A stretch of 64,000 nucleotides of DNA from DUZB01 sp963747555. Lineage in GTDB: Bacteria > Desulfobacterota > DSM-4660 > Desulfatiglandales > Desulfatiglandaceae. Below, piece by piece: positions 32,413 through 43,846 of the stretch; position 1 is the stretch's first letter, and each line of letters opens with the position of its first letter. Location: contig CAVVFZ010000011.1 of assembly GCA_963747555.1 (NCBI GenBank), positions 124,001 to 188,000 of the forward strand, read 5' to 3'. The notes below the pieces were generated by a model. It did no database searches and was not told where the DNA came from. It was given only the letters and a program-made list of their open reading frames with translations. A program made the translations under genes and the position numbers.

Positions 32413-35400
32413 ATGATAAATTCCCAGCCCGAGCCAGACATCCCTGTAACGCCATCCGGGAAGCCGCAGTTCCAAACCATTTCGGGCTGCGTTGTAGCCG
32501 AAAAGATACATGAAAGCCGGGACACCCTGGTGTATCGAGGCCGCCGCGAAAGCGACGATTTCCCGGTTATCCTCAAAATTCTCCAGCCGGAATATCCGAC
32601 CCCGGAGGAGCGACTTGCTTTCCGCCAGGAATATGAAATCACCCGGAGTCTGGAAATTGAGGGTGTTATCGGTGTTTACGGTCTGGAAACACACCGCAAT
32701 ACCTTTGCGATGATCCTGGAAGATGTCGGCGCTGCGTCATTGGATCTCCTGATACCAAAAGGGACGTTCTCCATTGAGGAGATCCTGACGGTAGCCGTTG
32801 AGACGGCCGCCATATTGGGCAGGATCCATGCGGCCAATGTCATTCATAAAGCGATCAACCCTTCCAATATCCTGTATACCCCGGACACCAGCTGCGTCAA
32901 AATCATCGACTTTGGTTCCGCGACCCGCCTGCCGCGTGAAAATCCACCCGTCATCAGCCCGTATGCGTTGGGAAGGGGCTTAGGCTATATCTCGCCGGAG
33001 CAAACCGGCAGGATGGAAAGGCATCTTGACTGGCGGACCGATTTTTATTCCCTGGGCGTCACGCTTTATGAGATGCTGACCCGACAACTCCCCTTTAACG
33101 CCCGGGATGCCATGGACCTGGTCCATTGCCATATGGCAAAGGAACCGCGGCCTCCTCACGCCATCGATTCCCGGGATTCCCGAAGCGCTTTCGGCCGTAG
33201 TCATGAAATTGATGGCCAAAGCGCCGGAGGATCGCTACCAGAGCGCTCTGGGGATTCAGTTCGACCTGGAAAGGTGTCTGCAGGAGTTCAGGCAGACGCC
33301 CCACATGATTGATCCATTTCCCCTGGCAAGCCACGACATTTCCGATAAATTCCAGATCCCTCAGAAATTATATGGCCGGGACCGTGAGGTAAACCTCCTA
33401 ACAACGGCTTTTGAGCGCGTCAGACAGGGTGGGTGCGAGTTGATGCTCGTATGCGGACCGGCAGGCATCGGCAAAACGGCCCTGGTGCATCAGCTCCATG
33501 GACCGATCACACAAAGCGGGGGCTATTTCATCTCCGGCAAGTTTGATCAGTATCAGAACAATGTTCCCTATTCGGCCATGATAAGTGCGTTTCAAGACCT
33601 GATTCGGCAGCTGTTGACGGAAGATGAAGCCGCGCTTGCCCGCTGGCGGGAAAGAATTCTTTCGGCCCTCGGCACGAATGCGCAGGTGATGATTAACGTC
33701 ATTCCTGAAGTGGAACTGATCACAGGTCCGGCACAGGGAGTGCCGGACCTGCCGCCTGCTGAAGCGCAAAACCGATTCAATCTTGTTTTTCAGGAGTTCA
33801 TAACGGTCTTTGCCGGGCAAGGGTATCCCCTCGTCATATTTATAGACGACCTGCAATGGATGGAAGGTACCTCGTTGAACATCCTACGACGACTCGCAAC
33901 GTCTCCTAATGGCCGGTATCTTCTTGTGATCGGTGCCTATCGCGACAGCGAAGTGGCCAGTGCCCATCCCTTGGCGGTGGCTCTGGAGGAAATCCGAAAA
34001 GACGGGGCCGCCATCAACCGTACCGTCCTTTCACCGTTGGGATCGTATGAGATCATGCAACTGATCGGCGAAACGCTCAAATGCGAGATGGAAACCGTGC
34101 GAACTCTGGCCACGGTGGTGTCGGCCAAAACAGATGGCAATCCTTTTTTTGCAATCACTTTTTTAAAATCATTATATGAAGAAAACCTGATTTTCTTCGA
34201 TCACCCCCAAAGGCGATGGCGATGGTCCATCGAACAGATTCAAGAAAAACAAATCGCAGGCGGCCTGGTCGAGCTTTTTGTTGGAAAGATCCATCGCTTT
34301 GAGGCCGACACAAGAAATGCGCTCATGCTGTCCGCTTGCCTCGGCAATGAGTTTGAACTCGAAACACTTGCCATGGCCACGCGAAAAAGCCCGGAAGATA
34401 TGGCAGAGCGCCTCAAGGAGGCCGTTTCAGAAGGGTTGCTGATCGAGACGCGCACTTTGAAGCATGACGTCTCTCGCTTGAAGGGAATGGAAGAACCCCT
34501 TTCCGCTTATGAATACCTCTATCGGTTTTCCCACGACCGAATTCAGCAGGCGGCCTACACGCTGATTCCTGAGGGCGAAAGAAGTGCTTTGCATCACAAA
34601 ATAGGGCGGTCACTGCTGGATCAACTCCCCGCTGAAGCGCGCGATGGGAAACTTTTTGATATTGTGGGCAACCTGAACAAAGGCATTGAGCGTATCGAGG
34701 GTCCGTCTGAAAGGGATGCCCTGGCCCGGCTCAATCTTCAGTCCGGAAGAAAAGCCAGGCGCCGCCGCGGCCTACGAAACCGCATACAAATATTTCAGAG
34801 TTGGTATGGGGCTGTTGGGAAAGGAATCCTGGGACAAGGCATACGATCTGTCCCTTGCGATTCATGTGGAAGCGGCGGAGGCGGCGTATCTCAGCGGCGA
34901 TTTTGAGGAAATGGAGCGGTTGGTACGGGTGGTGCTTGCAACGGGCCGAAACCCTTCTGGACAAAGTGAAGGCCTACGAGGTGAGGATTCAGGGCTGTAT
35001 CGCGCAGAATAAACTTCTCGAAGCGGCGCAGACAGCACTGCAGGTCATGAAACAGTTGGGAATCAAATTGCCTGAAAAGCCGCGAAAGGCACATGTGTTG
35101 TTTGGTTACTTGAAAACCCGGTTGACACTACTTGGAAAAGAGATCGAGGAGCTTGTGGATCTTCCGGAAATGAAAGATCCTTACAAGCTTGCGGCCATCC
35201 GTATTTTATCCATTGCCGGTCCTGCTATCTATCTTTCCCTCCCTGACATGATGCCGCTTCTTGTGCTTAAAACAATTGAGTTATCCGTCAAGTATGGGAA
35301 TACTCCGGAGACTGCCCTTGCATATGCCGGTTTCGGAATGGTTCTCTGCGGAATGGTGGGGAAGATCGATCTGGGATATCGATTCGGCAAGCTGGCCACG

Positions 35401-38400
35401 AAGGTCCAGAATCGGTTTGATTCCAAAGCCCAGGAAGCCCGGACGATTTTTGCCGTCAACTGCCTTACCAGACACTGGAAGGAGCATGCCCGGGAATCAT
35501 CGAGCGCTTACAGGGAGGCCTACCAAATCGGGCTTCAAACAGGTGCCTTCGATTATGCGGCGCTTTCCGCCTTTTGGCACGTCCGTTACCTCTTATCTGC
35601 GGGTAAAGAACTCACGGTGGTCAAACAATTGGCAGATTCCTACCGTGATGCCGTCGCACCACTCGGGCAGGAAACATTCCTCCACCAGTATGATATCCTC
35701 CGACAAGTCGTTTTAAACCTGATGGGAAAGGCTGAAAATCCGTGCGATCTTATCGGTGATGTCTATGACGAAGAGAAAATGCTGCCGGTTCATCTTGAGG
35801 CAAATGACAGGATGGCCATTAACAACCTATACGGCAATAAATCCATCCTCTGCTACACGTTTGAGAACTATGCACAAGCCGTAGAGAACATGTCCATCTT
35901 CGAGAAGTATATCGACGTTGCAATCGGTACGATAGTGGTTCCGATTCGGTGTTTTTACGATTCTCTGGCCCGGCTTGCGCTGTTTCCCGAAACCCAAAAG
36001 TCTGAACAAAGAAGTCATCTAAAAAAAGTCAGCGCCAATCAAAAAAAGATGAAAAAATGGGCCCGGCATGCCCCCATGAATTATCTGCATAAATATTATC
36101 TGGTGGAGGCGGAACGAGACCGGGTCTGCGGCCGGGGTGAAAAGGCGGGAGATCTTTACGATCAGGCCATCGCCCTTGCCAAGGAACACGAATACCTCAA
36201 TGAAGAAGCCCTGGCCAATGAACTGGCGGCAAGGTTTTATCTCTCGAAAGGCAAGGGCAAGATCGCCCGAGCTTACATGCAGGAGGCCCATTACGGCTAC
36301 CGCATTTGGGGGGCAGCGGCAAAGGTCAAACATCTGGAGAAGAACTACCCCCAATTGCTTGTCCCATACCAATCAGATGGGATCGCTGCGGTTTCAACGT
36401 CAGCTACTTCCGATGATGCCGGGAGTGCCGACAGCGGCCCGTTTTCTCTGGATGTGACGACCGTAGTGAAAGCTTCTCAGGCGCTTTCCAGTGAAATCGA
36501 CTTGGAAACCCTCATGAAGAAGTTAATGAAGATTCTGATGGAAAACGCGGGAGCACAGAGTGGGTTTTCTTATTTTGGAATCCGATGGCAGGCTCCTGAT
36601 CGAGGCTCGGGGGGCAGTGGATCAGGATCAGGTCACGGTTCTGGAATCGGTTCCCGTGGAAGAAAGCCGGGACCTCCCGCAAACCATCATTCATTATGCA
36701 GCCAGGTCCAAAGCGCACGTGGTCATCGGCGATGCCGAAGAAGACGGCACTTTTGCAAAGGATTCCTATATTCGATCCCGGCGGCCCAAATCCATTTTAT
36801 GCGCGCCCATCATGCATACATCCAGGTTGTTCGGCATCATATATCTGGAAAACAATTTCGTGACCGGCGCTTTTACGCCCGAGCGTCTCAAGGTCATTGA
36901 ACTCCTTTCCTCCCAAATTGCCATATCCGTCGAAAACGCCCGGCTCTACGCGGTGCGGGAAAAACAGACCCAAAGGATCAAGGCCGCCAATTTGAGGCTG
37001 GAGAAAGAAATCGTGGAGCGTAAGGCCGCTGACGAGAAATTCCGGAGCATCTTTGAAAATGCCGTTGAGGGCATTTTCCAGATTTCACCGGAAGGACGTC
37101 TGTTGACCGTCAACCCTGCCTTTGCCCGCATTATCGGATTTGGTTCGGCGCAGGAGTTAATGAACCATATCCCGACACTGCAATCCCGGCTGTTTGTAAA
37201 TGACGCAACCCTGGACACGCTTCTCACGCATCTCAGGACAAACGGATCCGTGAAGAATTTTGAAACGGACGTCTGTCAAAAAGACGGCCACATCATCAGC
37301 ATCATGATCAATGTCCATGCGATTCGAAATGGAAATCACGATATCGATTTATATGAAGGGAGTATCATAGATATCACAGAGACGAAACGCATTGCGGATT
37401 TGCAGATTGCCAAGGAGGCGGCAGAGGCGGCCGATCAGGCCAAGAGCGCATTTTTGGCACATATGAGCCACGAAATCAGAACTCCCATGAACGTTATTAT
37501 GGGCTTTACAAATATGGCACTGGATACAAGTTTGACCTCCAAACAACAGGGGTATCTCGATAAAATCCGGTCTTCCTCACACGCGCTGCTCGGAATTATT
37601 AACGACATTCTTGATCTTTCCAGGATGGCTGCGGGCAAATTCTCGTTAGCGCATGAGGATTTCCAACTGTCCGAAGTGATGGCGCATCTTTCCGATATGC
37701 TTTCCGGTCAGGCGGTTCGAAAAAGGGATCTCGCTGACCTTCTCCATCGCAGACGATGTTCCGGATGCCCTGATGGGCGATCCCCTGAGACTCCAGCAGG
37801 TCCTTGTCAACCTTGTCCATAATGGTATCAAGTTCACGGAACAGGGCGTCGTCAAGGTTTCCGTTTCACTTATTGAGAAGGCTTTTGCACGCGTTAAACT
37901 CGAATTTATTGTCACCGATACCGGCCCGGGCATTGATGAAGAAAAGGCCGGGCATCTGTTTGAGGCCTTTACACAGGCCGGCGAGTCCGCTTCTCGTCAA
38001 AAGGGCGGGACAGGCCTCGGGTTGGCCATATGCAAGAACCTGGTTGAGATGATGGGTGGAGAAATCTGGGCTCGAGGCGAAATCGGCCTGGGGAGTGCGT
38101 TCGGCTTCAGCATCGCGTTTGATAAAGCCAAGGCCTCTCCGACGGGAAAGGTCCCGGAACCGAGGGACCCACAAGAGATTGGGGCAATGCTTAAAGGTTC
38201 ACGGGTCTTATTGGCTGAAGACAACATTATGAACCAAATGATGACCCTTGAGCTCTTGGAGAATGAAGGCATCGTGGTGGATACGGTTGAAAATGGCAGG
38301 GAGGCCGTTAATGCGGCAAAAGCCACGCATTATGATGCCATCCTCATGGATGTGAGCCTACCGGAATGGGATGGCCTTGAGGCCACGCGTCACATTCGCT

Positions 38401-38904
38401 CATGGGAGACCGAGGCCCACGGGAGTCAAGGGGCCGTTGCATACGTTCCGATCATCGCCATAACCGCCTATGCCATGAAAGAAGACCGGGAACGATGCCT
38501 TGAAGCCGGCGTGGACGATTATCTTTCCAAACCTTTTCACAGCGGGCAGCTATTCGGAACTTTGAGCAAATGGATCCGTCGTGAACCCGGGACTGACGCA
38601 AATCAAGAATGTGAAAGAGCCGAAAGGGCAGTGGGGTTGGATGCAGAGGATGTGAGAGAAGGGGGATCTCCCCGAGGCCGCTGAAGTCTCTGCACTGTTC
38701 GTCAAACTTGCCATGCTCTTAAAAGAGAAAAACCTGAATACGGATGACTGCCTGAGAGAGATCAAAAAGTGCCTGATCCATACCCGTCTGCATAACAACG
38801 TGGAGAGGTTGGTACATCAAGTCATGGAGCTCGACTACGCACGGGCTCGGATAACCCTTGATCAGATCACGGACGTACTGGGCATTGCTTTGGAGGAAAT
38901 CTAA
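32413..38904 (+). pseudogene. Giant protein-kinase-like/AAA/GAF/PAS/histidine kinase/receiver gene with about six frameshifts
   Basis: Joined, the frames give a ~2160-residue sensor. The order is a Ser/Thr-kinase-like domain (VILKIL; IDFGSA), an AAA_16 ATPase (VCGPAGIGKTALVHQ), long TPR-like helices, GAF (GFLILESDGRLLIEARG), PAS, and a histidine kinase (FLAHMSHEIRTPMNVIMG with the His; NGIKFTEQG). A receiver (VLLAEDN, LMDVSLPEWDG) and a helical tail follow. The kinase catalytic loop reads HKAINPSN where HxDxxxxN is expected. Frame breaks lie near 33160, 34755, 34940, 36563, 37722 and 38663, mostly extra bases in short runs such as GGGGG or AAAAA. Such multi-domain kinases are common in deltaproteobacteria and cyanobacteria. 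Six breaks in one gene suggest decay. Confidence 0.8.
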
Positions 38905-39116
38905 AGAAAAAGCCAAAGTCTATGTACAGGATAAAATATGGAGAAAGATGGCGATTTCAATTCCTCTGTTTTGCCGAGGCACCGAGGGATACCTTGGGAA
39001 CAGCATTGCATAAACCCAGAAGGAGGCGAGATGCAAGTTTCATGGCTGCGGAAAAACACGATCCCAATAGCGATCCCAATAAAAGCAGATCTCAATTTTT
39101 TGCCATATTTTTAAAC

Positions 39117-40367
39117 TCAGGAATCACGGTCGGACGGCAGGGTCTCCCGGATGAGAAATGAGGCGCCTAAGGAAAGGGTGGCCACGGCCAGCAGGATGAG
39201 AAACATGATCCGGAAACTTGCGGCGTCATAAACGGCCTGTCCGGGATTTCGCGCTGTCAGCATCGCTCCAATTCCCACCTGCAATACGGCGGCCCCCAAA
39301 AAGGGAAAGAGATTGACGGTCCCTACGGAGGTTCCGGAGATCTCGATAGGGAAAAGTTCCTTGGATACGGTGGCGACCACCGTCCCTGTGGGGCCGCCTG
39401 CTAAAAAAAGGCAGAAAAAAAGGATATACAGGGCTGGAATGGGCAGACTGTCTACCGACCAGGCCATGAGACCTGATACGGTCATGAGGAGTAGACTGCA
39501 GGCCATGAGAACCGGCTTCCTGCCCAGCCTGTTGGCTGACCATCCCAGAAGGGGGCTGCCGAAGATCAGGGCCAGAGCAAAGGTGGATAAGATGCTTCCG
39601 GTCTCGGTTTTGCTCAAGCCGTATACGTGCATGAGATAAGGCCCTCCCCAAAGTCCACCCATGGCAAAAGAGGTTCCCGTCACGCAGAATGACCAGGTGG
39701 ACAGAGGCCAGAATCGGAAAGATGTGACCACCATTTTCATCCCGGCCAAAAGGCCCATCTTCTTTTCCGTGGGCAGAAAATCCTTACGGATGGAGGGAAG
39801 GCCCATGTCGGACGGTTTGTTTCGGACAAACGCGTAGGTGAGGGCGGACATGACGAGCGTAAGAATCCCAACCGCTGTGAGTGTCATCCGCCATCCGATG
39901 AGTTCGCTGATCCAGCCCAGTGGTGCACTGGAAAAAGCGGCTCCAAGACCACCCATGACCATAAATGCGCTTCCCATGATGAGGAACTGCCGCGGGGTAA
40001 ACCATTCGGCCAGTATTTTGAAATTACAGACGAAGACCGTGGAAACCCCGATGCCCACCAGAATCCTGCCGATGACGGCCACGGTGAGGTTGGGTGAAAG
40101 GCCCATGAGGATGGATCCGACACCGGCTGGAATGAAGAAGATGGATACAGTCTTGCGAGGTCCCCATGAATCAGCCATGAGCCCCGTTGGCAATTGCATG
40201 ATGGCATAGGAATAAAAATAGGCCGAGGCCAGTACGCCTAACAGAGTCCCACTGATGTGAAAGGAGTTCTGGATGTCCAGGGCGATTACGGCCGGACAGA
40301 GCCGGTGAAAGAAGACCAGGACATAACAGGAAAAAATAAGCAAACAGATAAGGTAACGGTATCTCAT
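39117..40367 (-). CDS. MFS transporter (12-helix)
   Basis: The 416-residue membrane protein has twelve predicted helices and the MFS loop motifs (TGLMADSWGPRKTVS between helices 2 and 3; NRLGRKPVLM between helices 8 and 9). It starts MRYRYLICLLIFSCYVLVFFHR. The subfamily looks like anion or organic-acid:H+ symporters. The substrate cannot be read from the sequence. It is alone on its strand here, with the next gene 106 bases away. Confidence 0.9.
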   Translation of the reverse strand: MRYRYLICLLIFSCYVLVFFHRLCPAVIALDIQNSFHISGTLLGVLASAYFYSYAIMQLPTGLMADSWGPRKTVSIFFIPAGVGSILMGLSPNLTVAVIGRILVGIGVSTVFVCNFKILAEWFTPRQFLIMGSAFMVMGGLGAAFSSAPLGWISELIGWRMTLTAVGILTLVMSALTYAFVRNKPSDMGLPSIRKDFLPTEKKMGLLAGMKMVVTSFRFWPLSTWSFCVTGTSFAMGGLWGGPYLMHVYGLSKTETGSILSTFALALIFGSPLLGWSANRLGRKPVLMACSLLLMTVSGLMAWSVDSLPIPALYILFFCLFLAGGPTGTVVATVSKELFPIEISGTSVGTVNLFPFLGAAVLQVGIGAMLTARNPGQAVYDAASFRIMFLILLAVATLSLGASFLIRETLPSDRDS

Positions 40368-40473
40368 GATCTAAGCTCAAAGTCGAAAATCCCGCGTGCT
40401 TTTTGCGGGGCTGAAGGCTGAAACCTGAAAGGGGAAAGCTCGAAGCTAACAGCCAAGAGCCAACAGCTGTTTG

Positions 40474-41586
40474 CTATTCGCTTCTCTCAGGTACAAAAAA
40501 GGTCTCTCCGTGTTTCAGGGGCACATACTGTTTCAAAAGGCCTTTCTTGTCCAGTTCCTCCCTAATCTGGACGGGTGGAAACCAGACGGGCTCATCTCCA
40601 AGGCGAAAGGTCCCCCAGTGAACGATGATTAGATGTTTTGCACCAAGGTCCTGAAAGGCCTGTACGGCCTCGGCAGGGTTCATGTGGCTGTCGCACATGA
40701 ACCAGCGTGGTTCATAAGCGCCCACGTTTAAAATGGCTACATCAATGTCGAATTCTTCCCCGATTTCCTTGAACCCCTTAAAATAGGCCGTATCCCCTGA
40801 GATAAAGATGGTGGGACCGCTTGCTGTCTTAATGAGATATGACCCCCACAAGGACCTGTTCGGTCCCATCAGCGGATTTCGCATGGTCCAATGTTTACAG
40901 GGGAGAAGCGTGATTTCCCGGTCCCCCTGTCTGAATGTTTCGAACCAGTCCATCTGTCTGTGTTGACTCATCCCCAGTTCTTCAAAAAGATCAGCGTAGC
41001 CGAGCGGGGTCAGCACGGTGGTCTCTTTTTCAAAGGTTTTCAGGGAATCCCTGTCCAAATGATCATAATGGCCATGGGTTATCAGGATAAGATCAGCCTT
41101 CGGCATTTCCTTCGGATTGGTTTTGAGGGGAGTGAAATCTTTATAAAAGAAAGAGAGGGTATCAAAAATGGGATCGATGTAGATATGGCTGCCCTGGTCG
41201 TTGATCATTACGCACGCATGTTTGACAAAGGTGATGGACAGTCCGTTCCTGTCAAGTACGGGGTCCCAGTTTACGGTTACAGGGGTTATACGCTCCTTAT
41301 CGTAAAACTGGCGGAATTGGTTTTCCGAGAAAAGCTTCCATTGCAAAAATTTCCATAGACCTCTGGGCCCGGCTGATCCAAACGGGTTGATAAAAGAGTC
41401 CTTACCATGATGGATCTTTCCGGCGGCTATCTCCCTCAGCGTCCCTTTCGCTGGTTTATCTTCCGGCATTTGAGGAACCTCAGCTCCGTTGGATCGTCCC
41501 AAAAGGGGAAAGATGGAAAAAAAGCCCAGTGCAAAAGCCATTTTGCTCCAGGTGAAAAACCGTTTCATAAAAAGATGACGGGTCAT
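40474..41586 (-). CDS. Exported metallo-beta-lactamase-fold hydrolase (UlaG/NAPE-PLD-like)
   Basis: The protein carries an N-terminal signal segment (MKRFFTWSKMAFALGFFSIFPLL) and the zinc site THGHYDHLD (HxHxDH), plus ISGDTAY, DSHMNPAEAV and IVHWGTF. It resembles UlaG/NAPE-phospholipase D-type hydrolases, which cut phosphodiester or lactone bonds. The substrate is unknown. The frame is open from 41619; I chose the ATG at 41586 because AGAAGGG lies upstream, and an ATG at 41568 is another option. It diverges from malQ. Confidence 0.88.
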   Translation of the reverse strand: MTRHLFMKRFFTWSKMAFALGFFSIFPLLGRSNGAEVPQMPEDKPAKGTLREIAAGKIHHGKDSFINPFGSAGPRGLWKFLQWKLFSENQFRQFYDKERITPVTVNWDPVLDRNGLSITFVKHACVMINDQGSHIYIDPIFDTLSFFYKDFTPLKTNPKEMPKADLILITHGHYDHLDRDSLKTFEKETTVLTPLGYADLFEELGMSQHRQMDWFETFRQGDREITLLPCKHWTMRNPLMGPNRSLWGSYLIKTASGPTIFISGDTAYFKGFKEIGEEFDIDVAILNVGAYEPRWFMCDSHMNPAEAVQAFQDLGAKHLIIVHWGTFRLGDEPVWFPPVQIREELDKKGLLKQYVPLKHGETFFVPERSE

Positions 41587-41682
41587 TTCGTGAAGAACCC
41601 TTCTGTTCTGAATTGACATGCGGGAAGCTTTGACTTACTCTCCGCCCCCAGGATGTATAGCATAAAGGAAAGGGGATTATCT

Positions 41683-43179
41683 ATGGGGAAAAGAGGAAGC
41701 GGGGTTCTGCTTCATATCACATCATTGCCGTCTATTCACGGAATAGGTGATTTCGGCCCAGAGGCGTACCGATTTGCCGACTTTTTACGGGATGCCGGAC
41801 AGACCTTCTGGCAGATCCTTCCTCTGAATCCCACGGACGGCGCCTGCGGAAATTCGCCGTATTTCAGCGATTCGACCTTTGCCATGGACCCGGTTTTTAT
41901 CAGCCTGGAAAAGCTCGTAGATCAAGGGTTGCTTACCGGATCGGATTTCGGTCTATGGCCTGGTGTTCCCGCTGGGAAGGTAGACCATCATTGTGCCGCG
42001 CAATATAAGATGCCGTTGTTGAAAAGAGCCTTCAAAAACTTTAAAAAATCCTGTAACGATTTGGAATATAGTAAGTTTTGTCGGGAGAATTCCCATTGGC
42101 TGGACGATTTTGCCCTTTTCTCCACCCTTAAGAAAAATTTCGATGAAGAGGCATGGAACCGGTGGCCAAGGCCCCTCAGAAATAGAGAGGGCAAGGCTCT
42201 GGCACAAAAAGTGGAGATCCTGTGTCAGAGCGTAGAGGAGGAGAAATTCTACCAGTATCTGCTTCTGAGCCAATGGTTTGAGCTGAAATCATACTGCAAC
42301 GAAAAGGGGATAAGGATCATAGGAGACCTCCCCATTTATGTGAGCTACGATAGTTGTGACGTGTGGGTCAATAAGTCTATTTTTAAGCTGGACGAGGATC
42401 AGGAACCCTATGCCGTTTCAGGAGTTCCGCCGGATTATTTCAGCGAAACCGGTCAGCTATGGAATAATCCGGTGTACAATTGGGACGTTTTAAAAAAAAC
42501 CGGATACGACTGGTGGATAAGAAGAATGGCGCATACGCTTCATTGTTTTGATTTTGTGCGGATCGACCATTTCAGAGGGCTGGTCAATTACTGGGAGATT
42601 CCGGCTGAAGACAAAACGGCTTTGAACGGTTGTTGGGCGCCTGTTCCCTCTTATGATTTTTTTAATGTTCTGGCAAAGCGCTTCCCGGATTTTCCGGTCA
42701 TTGCGGAAGATCTGGGATTTATCACCCCCGATGTCACGGAAGTTATGGAACATTATAACCTTCCCGGTATGAAAGTATTGATTTTCGCCTTCGGGGAGGA
42801 TGATCCCATGCACCCCTACCTGCCCCACACCTACTCTAAGAATTGTGTAGCCTACACGGGGACCCACGATAACAATACGCTCATGGGCTGGTTCAAGGAA
42901 GAGGCCGATGCGGAGCAAAGGCAAAGGCTTTTCCGCTATCTCTACAAAGAGCCGCCGGTGGAGAGATTGCACTGGGAAATGATCCGCCTGCTCATGATGT
43001 CGGTGGCAGACACGGTGATTATTCCCATGCAGGATATCCTGGGACTGGGTCAAGAGGCCAGAATGAATCAGCCGGCAATGGCCGCTGGGAACTGGACCTG
43101 GAGGCTGTTGCCGGGAGAGATAAATGGTGTGATTGTAGACAGGCTCGGCACAGTCACGAAGACCTATGGCCGTGCATGA
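41683..43179 (+). CDS. malQ: 4-alpha-glucanotransferase (amylomaltase)
   Basis: The ATG at 41683, seven bases after AAAGGGG, gives 498 residues; the upstream ATG at 41653 lacks a site. MGKRGSGVLLHITSLPSIHGIGDFGPEAYRFADFL and WQILPLNPT are the standard MalQ start. The GH77 acid residues are in FVRIDHFRG (nucleophile Asp), VIAEDLG (Glu) and TGTHDNNT (Asp). The enzyme transfers maltodextrin chains in glycogen or starch use. It overlaps the convergent hydrolase gene by 16 bases at its 3' end. Confidence 0.96.
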   Translation: MGKRGSGVLLHITSLPSIHGIGDFGPEAYRFADFLRDAGQTFWQILPLNPTDGACGNSPYFSDSTFAMDPVFISLEKLVDQGLLTGSDFGLWPGVPAGKVDHHCAAQYKMPLLKRAFKNFKKSCNDLEYSKFCRENSHWLDDFALFSTLKKNFDEEAWNRWPRPLRNREGKALAQKVEILCQSVEEEKFYQYLLLSQWFELKSYCNEKGIRIIGDLPIYVSYDSCDVWVNKSIFKLDEDQEPYAVSGVPPDYFSETGQLWNNPVYNWDVLKKTGYDWWIRRMAHTLHCFDFVRIDHFRGLVNYWEIPAEDKTALNGCWAPVPSYDFFNVLAKRFPDFPVIAEDLGFITPDVTEVMEHYNLPGMKVLIFAFGEDDPMHPYLPHTYSKNCVAYTGTHDNNTLMGWFKEEADAEQRQRLFRYLYKEPPVERLHWEMIRLLMMSVADTVIIPMQDILGLGQEARMNQPAMAAGNWTWRLLPGEINGVIVDRLGTVTKTYGRA

Positions 43180-43817
43180 TTTAAGGAGATCGTGTTTGAA
43201 ACAATTTCCTGCACGGACACCAGATAGTTTGTCATAGCCTTTCGAATGGCCAGGACGATGTTGTGAAAGAGTTCTCCGCGCGGTTCCCTTTGGTCGCGTT
43301 TGAGGTCAACAAACATCAGACGTCGAAGGGCCAGTGAGATTTCCATCTGTACCCCCTCGCCCCGGAGACTGCGGTTGCAGATATTGTTTGGGTGTCGGCC
43401 CGGAAAACGGGGATTTTTTCCAACCCGAATTTTGATTTCTTCCAGAGATTTTCGGATCTCCTCCTGCAGTATTTCATCTTTTCCACCTAAATAGATGATC
43501 GGTTCGTCATCCCTGCATCCATGGAGGGCGAGGATGGAGCGGGCTTTTCCCGCCAGCTTCAGGCCGATCGGCTCATCAAAATGCGTGCTCGTGATATGCA
43601 GGGAGGTGTTGTCCCTGTCTTTGATGCCTTCGAAGCAATAGATGCTGTGCTCTTTTCCTGCTGCTTCATGGGCTATTTCGGTGGTCCCAGGCTCGATGCA
43701 GCCCCCATGGGGGGCCATAATCAGTATGCCTGAACCTCTCTCCTGGAAGCGAATCTGATAATCCGCTCCCTCTTTCTCACATTTTCTAAGCTGGCTGTAA
43801 TTATTATAGTAAGTCAT
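43164..43817 (-). CDS. Poly-gamma-glutamate hydrolase family protein
   Basis: The 217-residue protein carries IMAPHGGCIEPGTTEIAHEAAG, SLHITSTHFDEP, and LALHGCRDDEPIIYLGG. These are the zinc-peptidase motifs of the phage-type poly-gamma-glutamate hydrolases (DUF867). Phages use them to strip capsules. In chromosomes they may be prophage-derived or serve cell-wall turnover. No other phage genes are near. Its 3' end overlaps malQ by 16 bases, a tail-to-tail arrangement. Confidence 0.88.
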   Translation of the reverse strand: MTYYNNYSQLRKCEKEGADYQIRFQERGSGILIMAPHGGCIEPGTTEIAHEAAGKEHSIYCFEGIKDRDNTSLHITSTHFDEPIGLKLAGKARSILALHGCRDDEPIIYLGGKDEILQEEIRKSLEEIKIRVGKNPRFPGRHPNNICNRSLRGEGVQMEISLALRRLMFVDLKRDQREPRGELFHNIVLAIRKAMTNYLVSVQEIVSNTISLNHARP

Positions 43818-43846
43818 TCAATTCTCAATTCTCAATATCGTCTATA

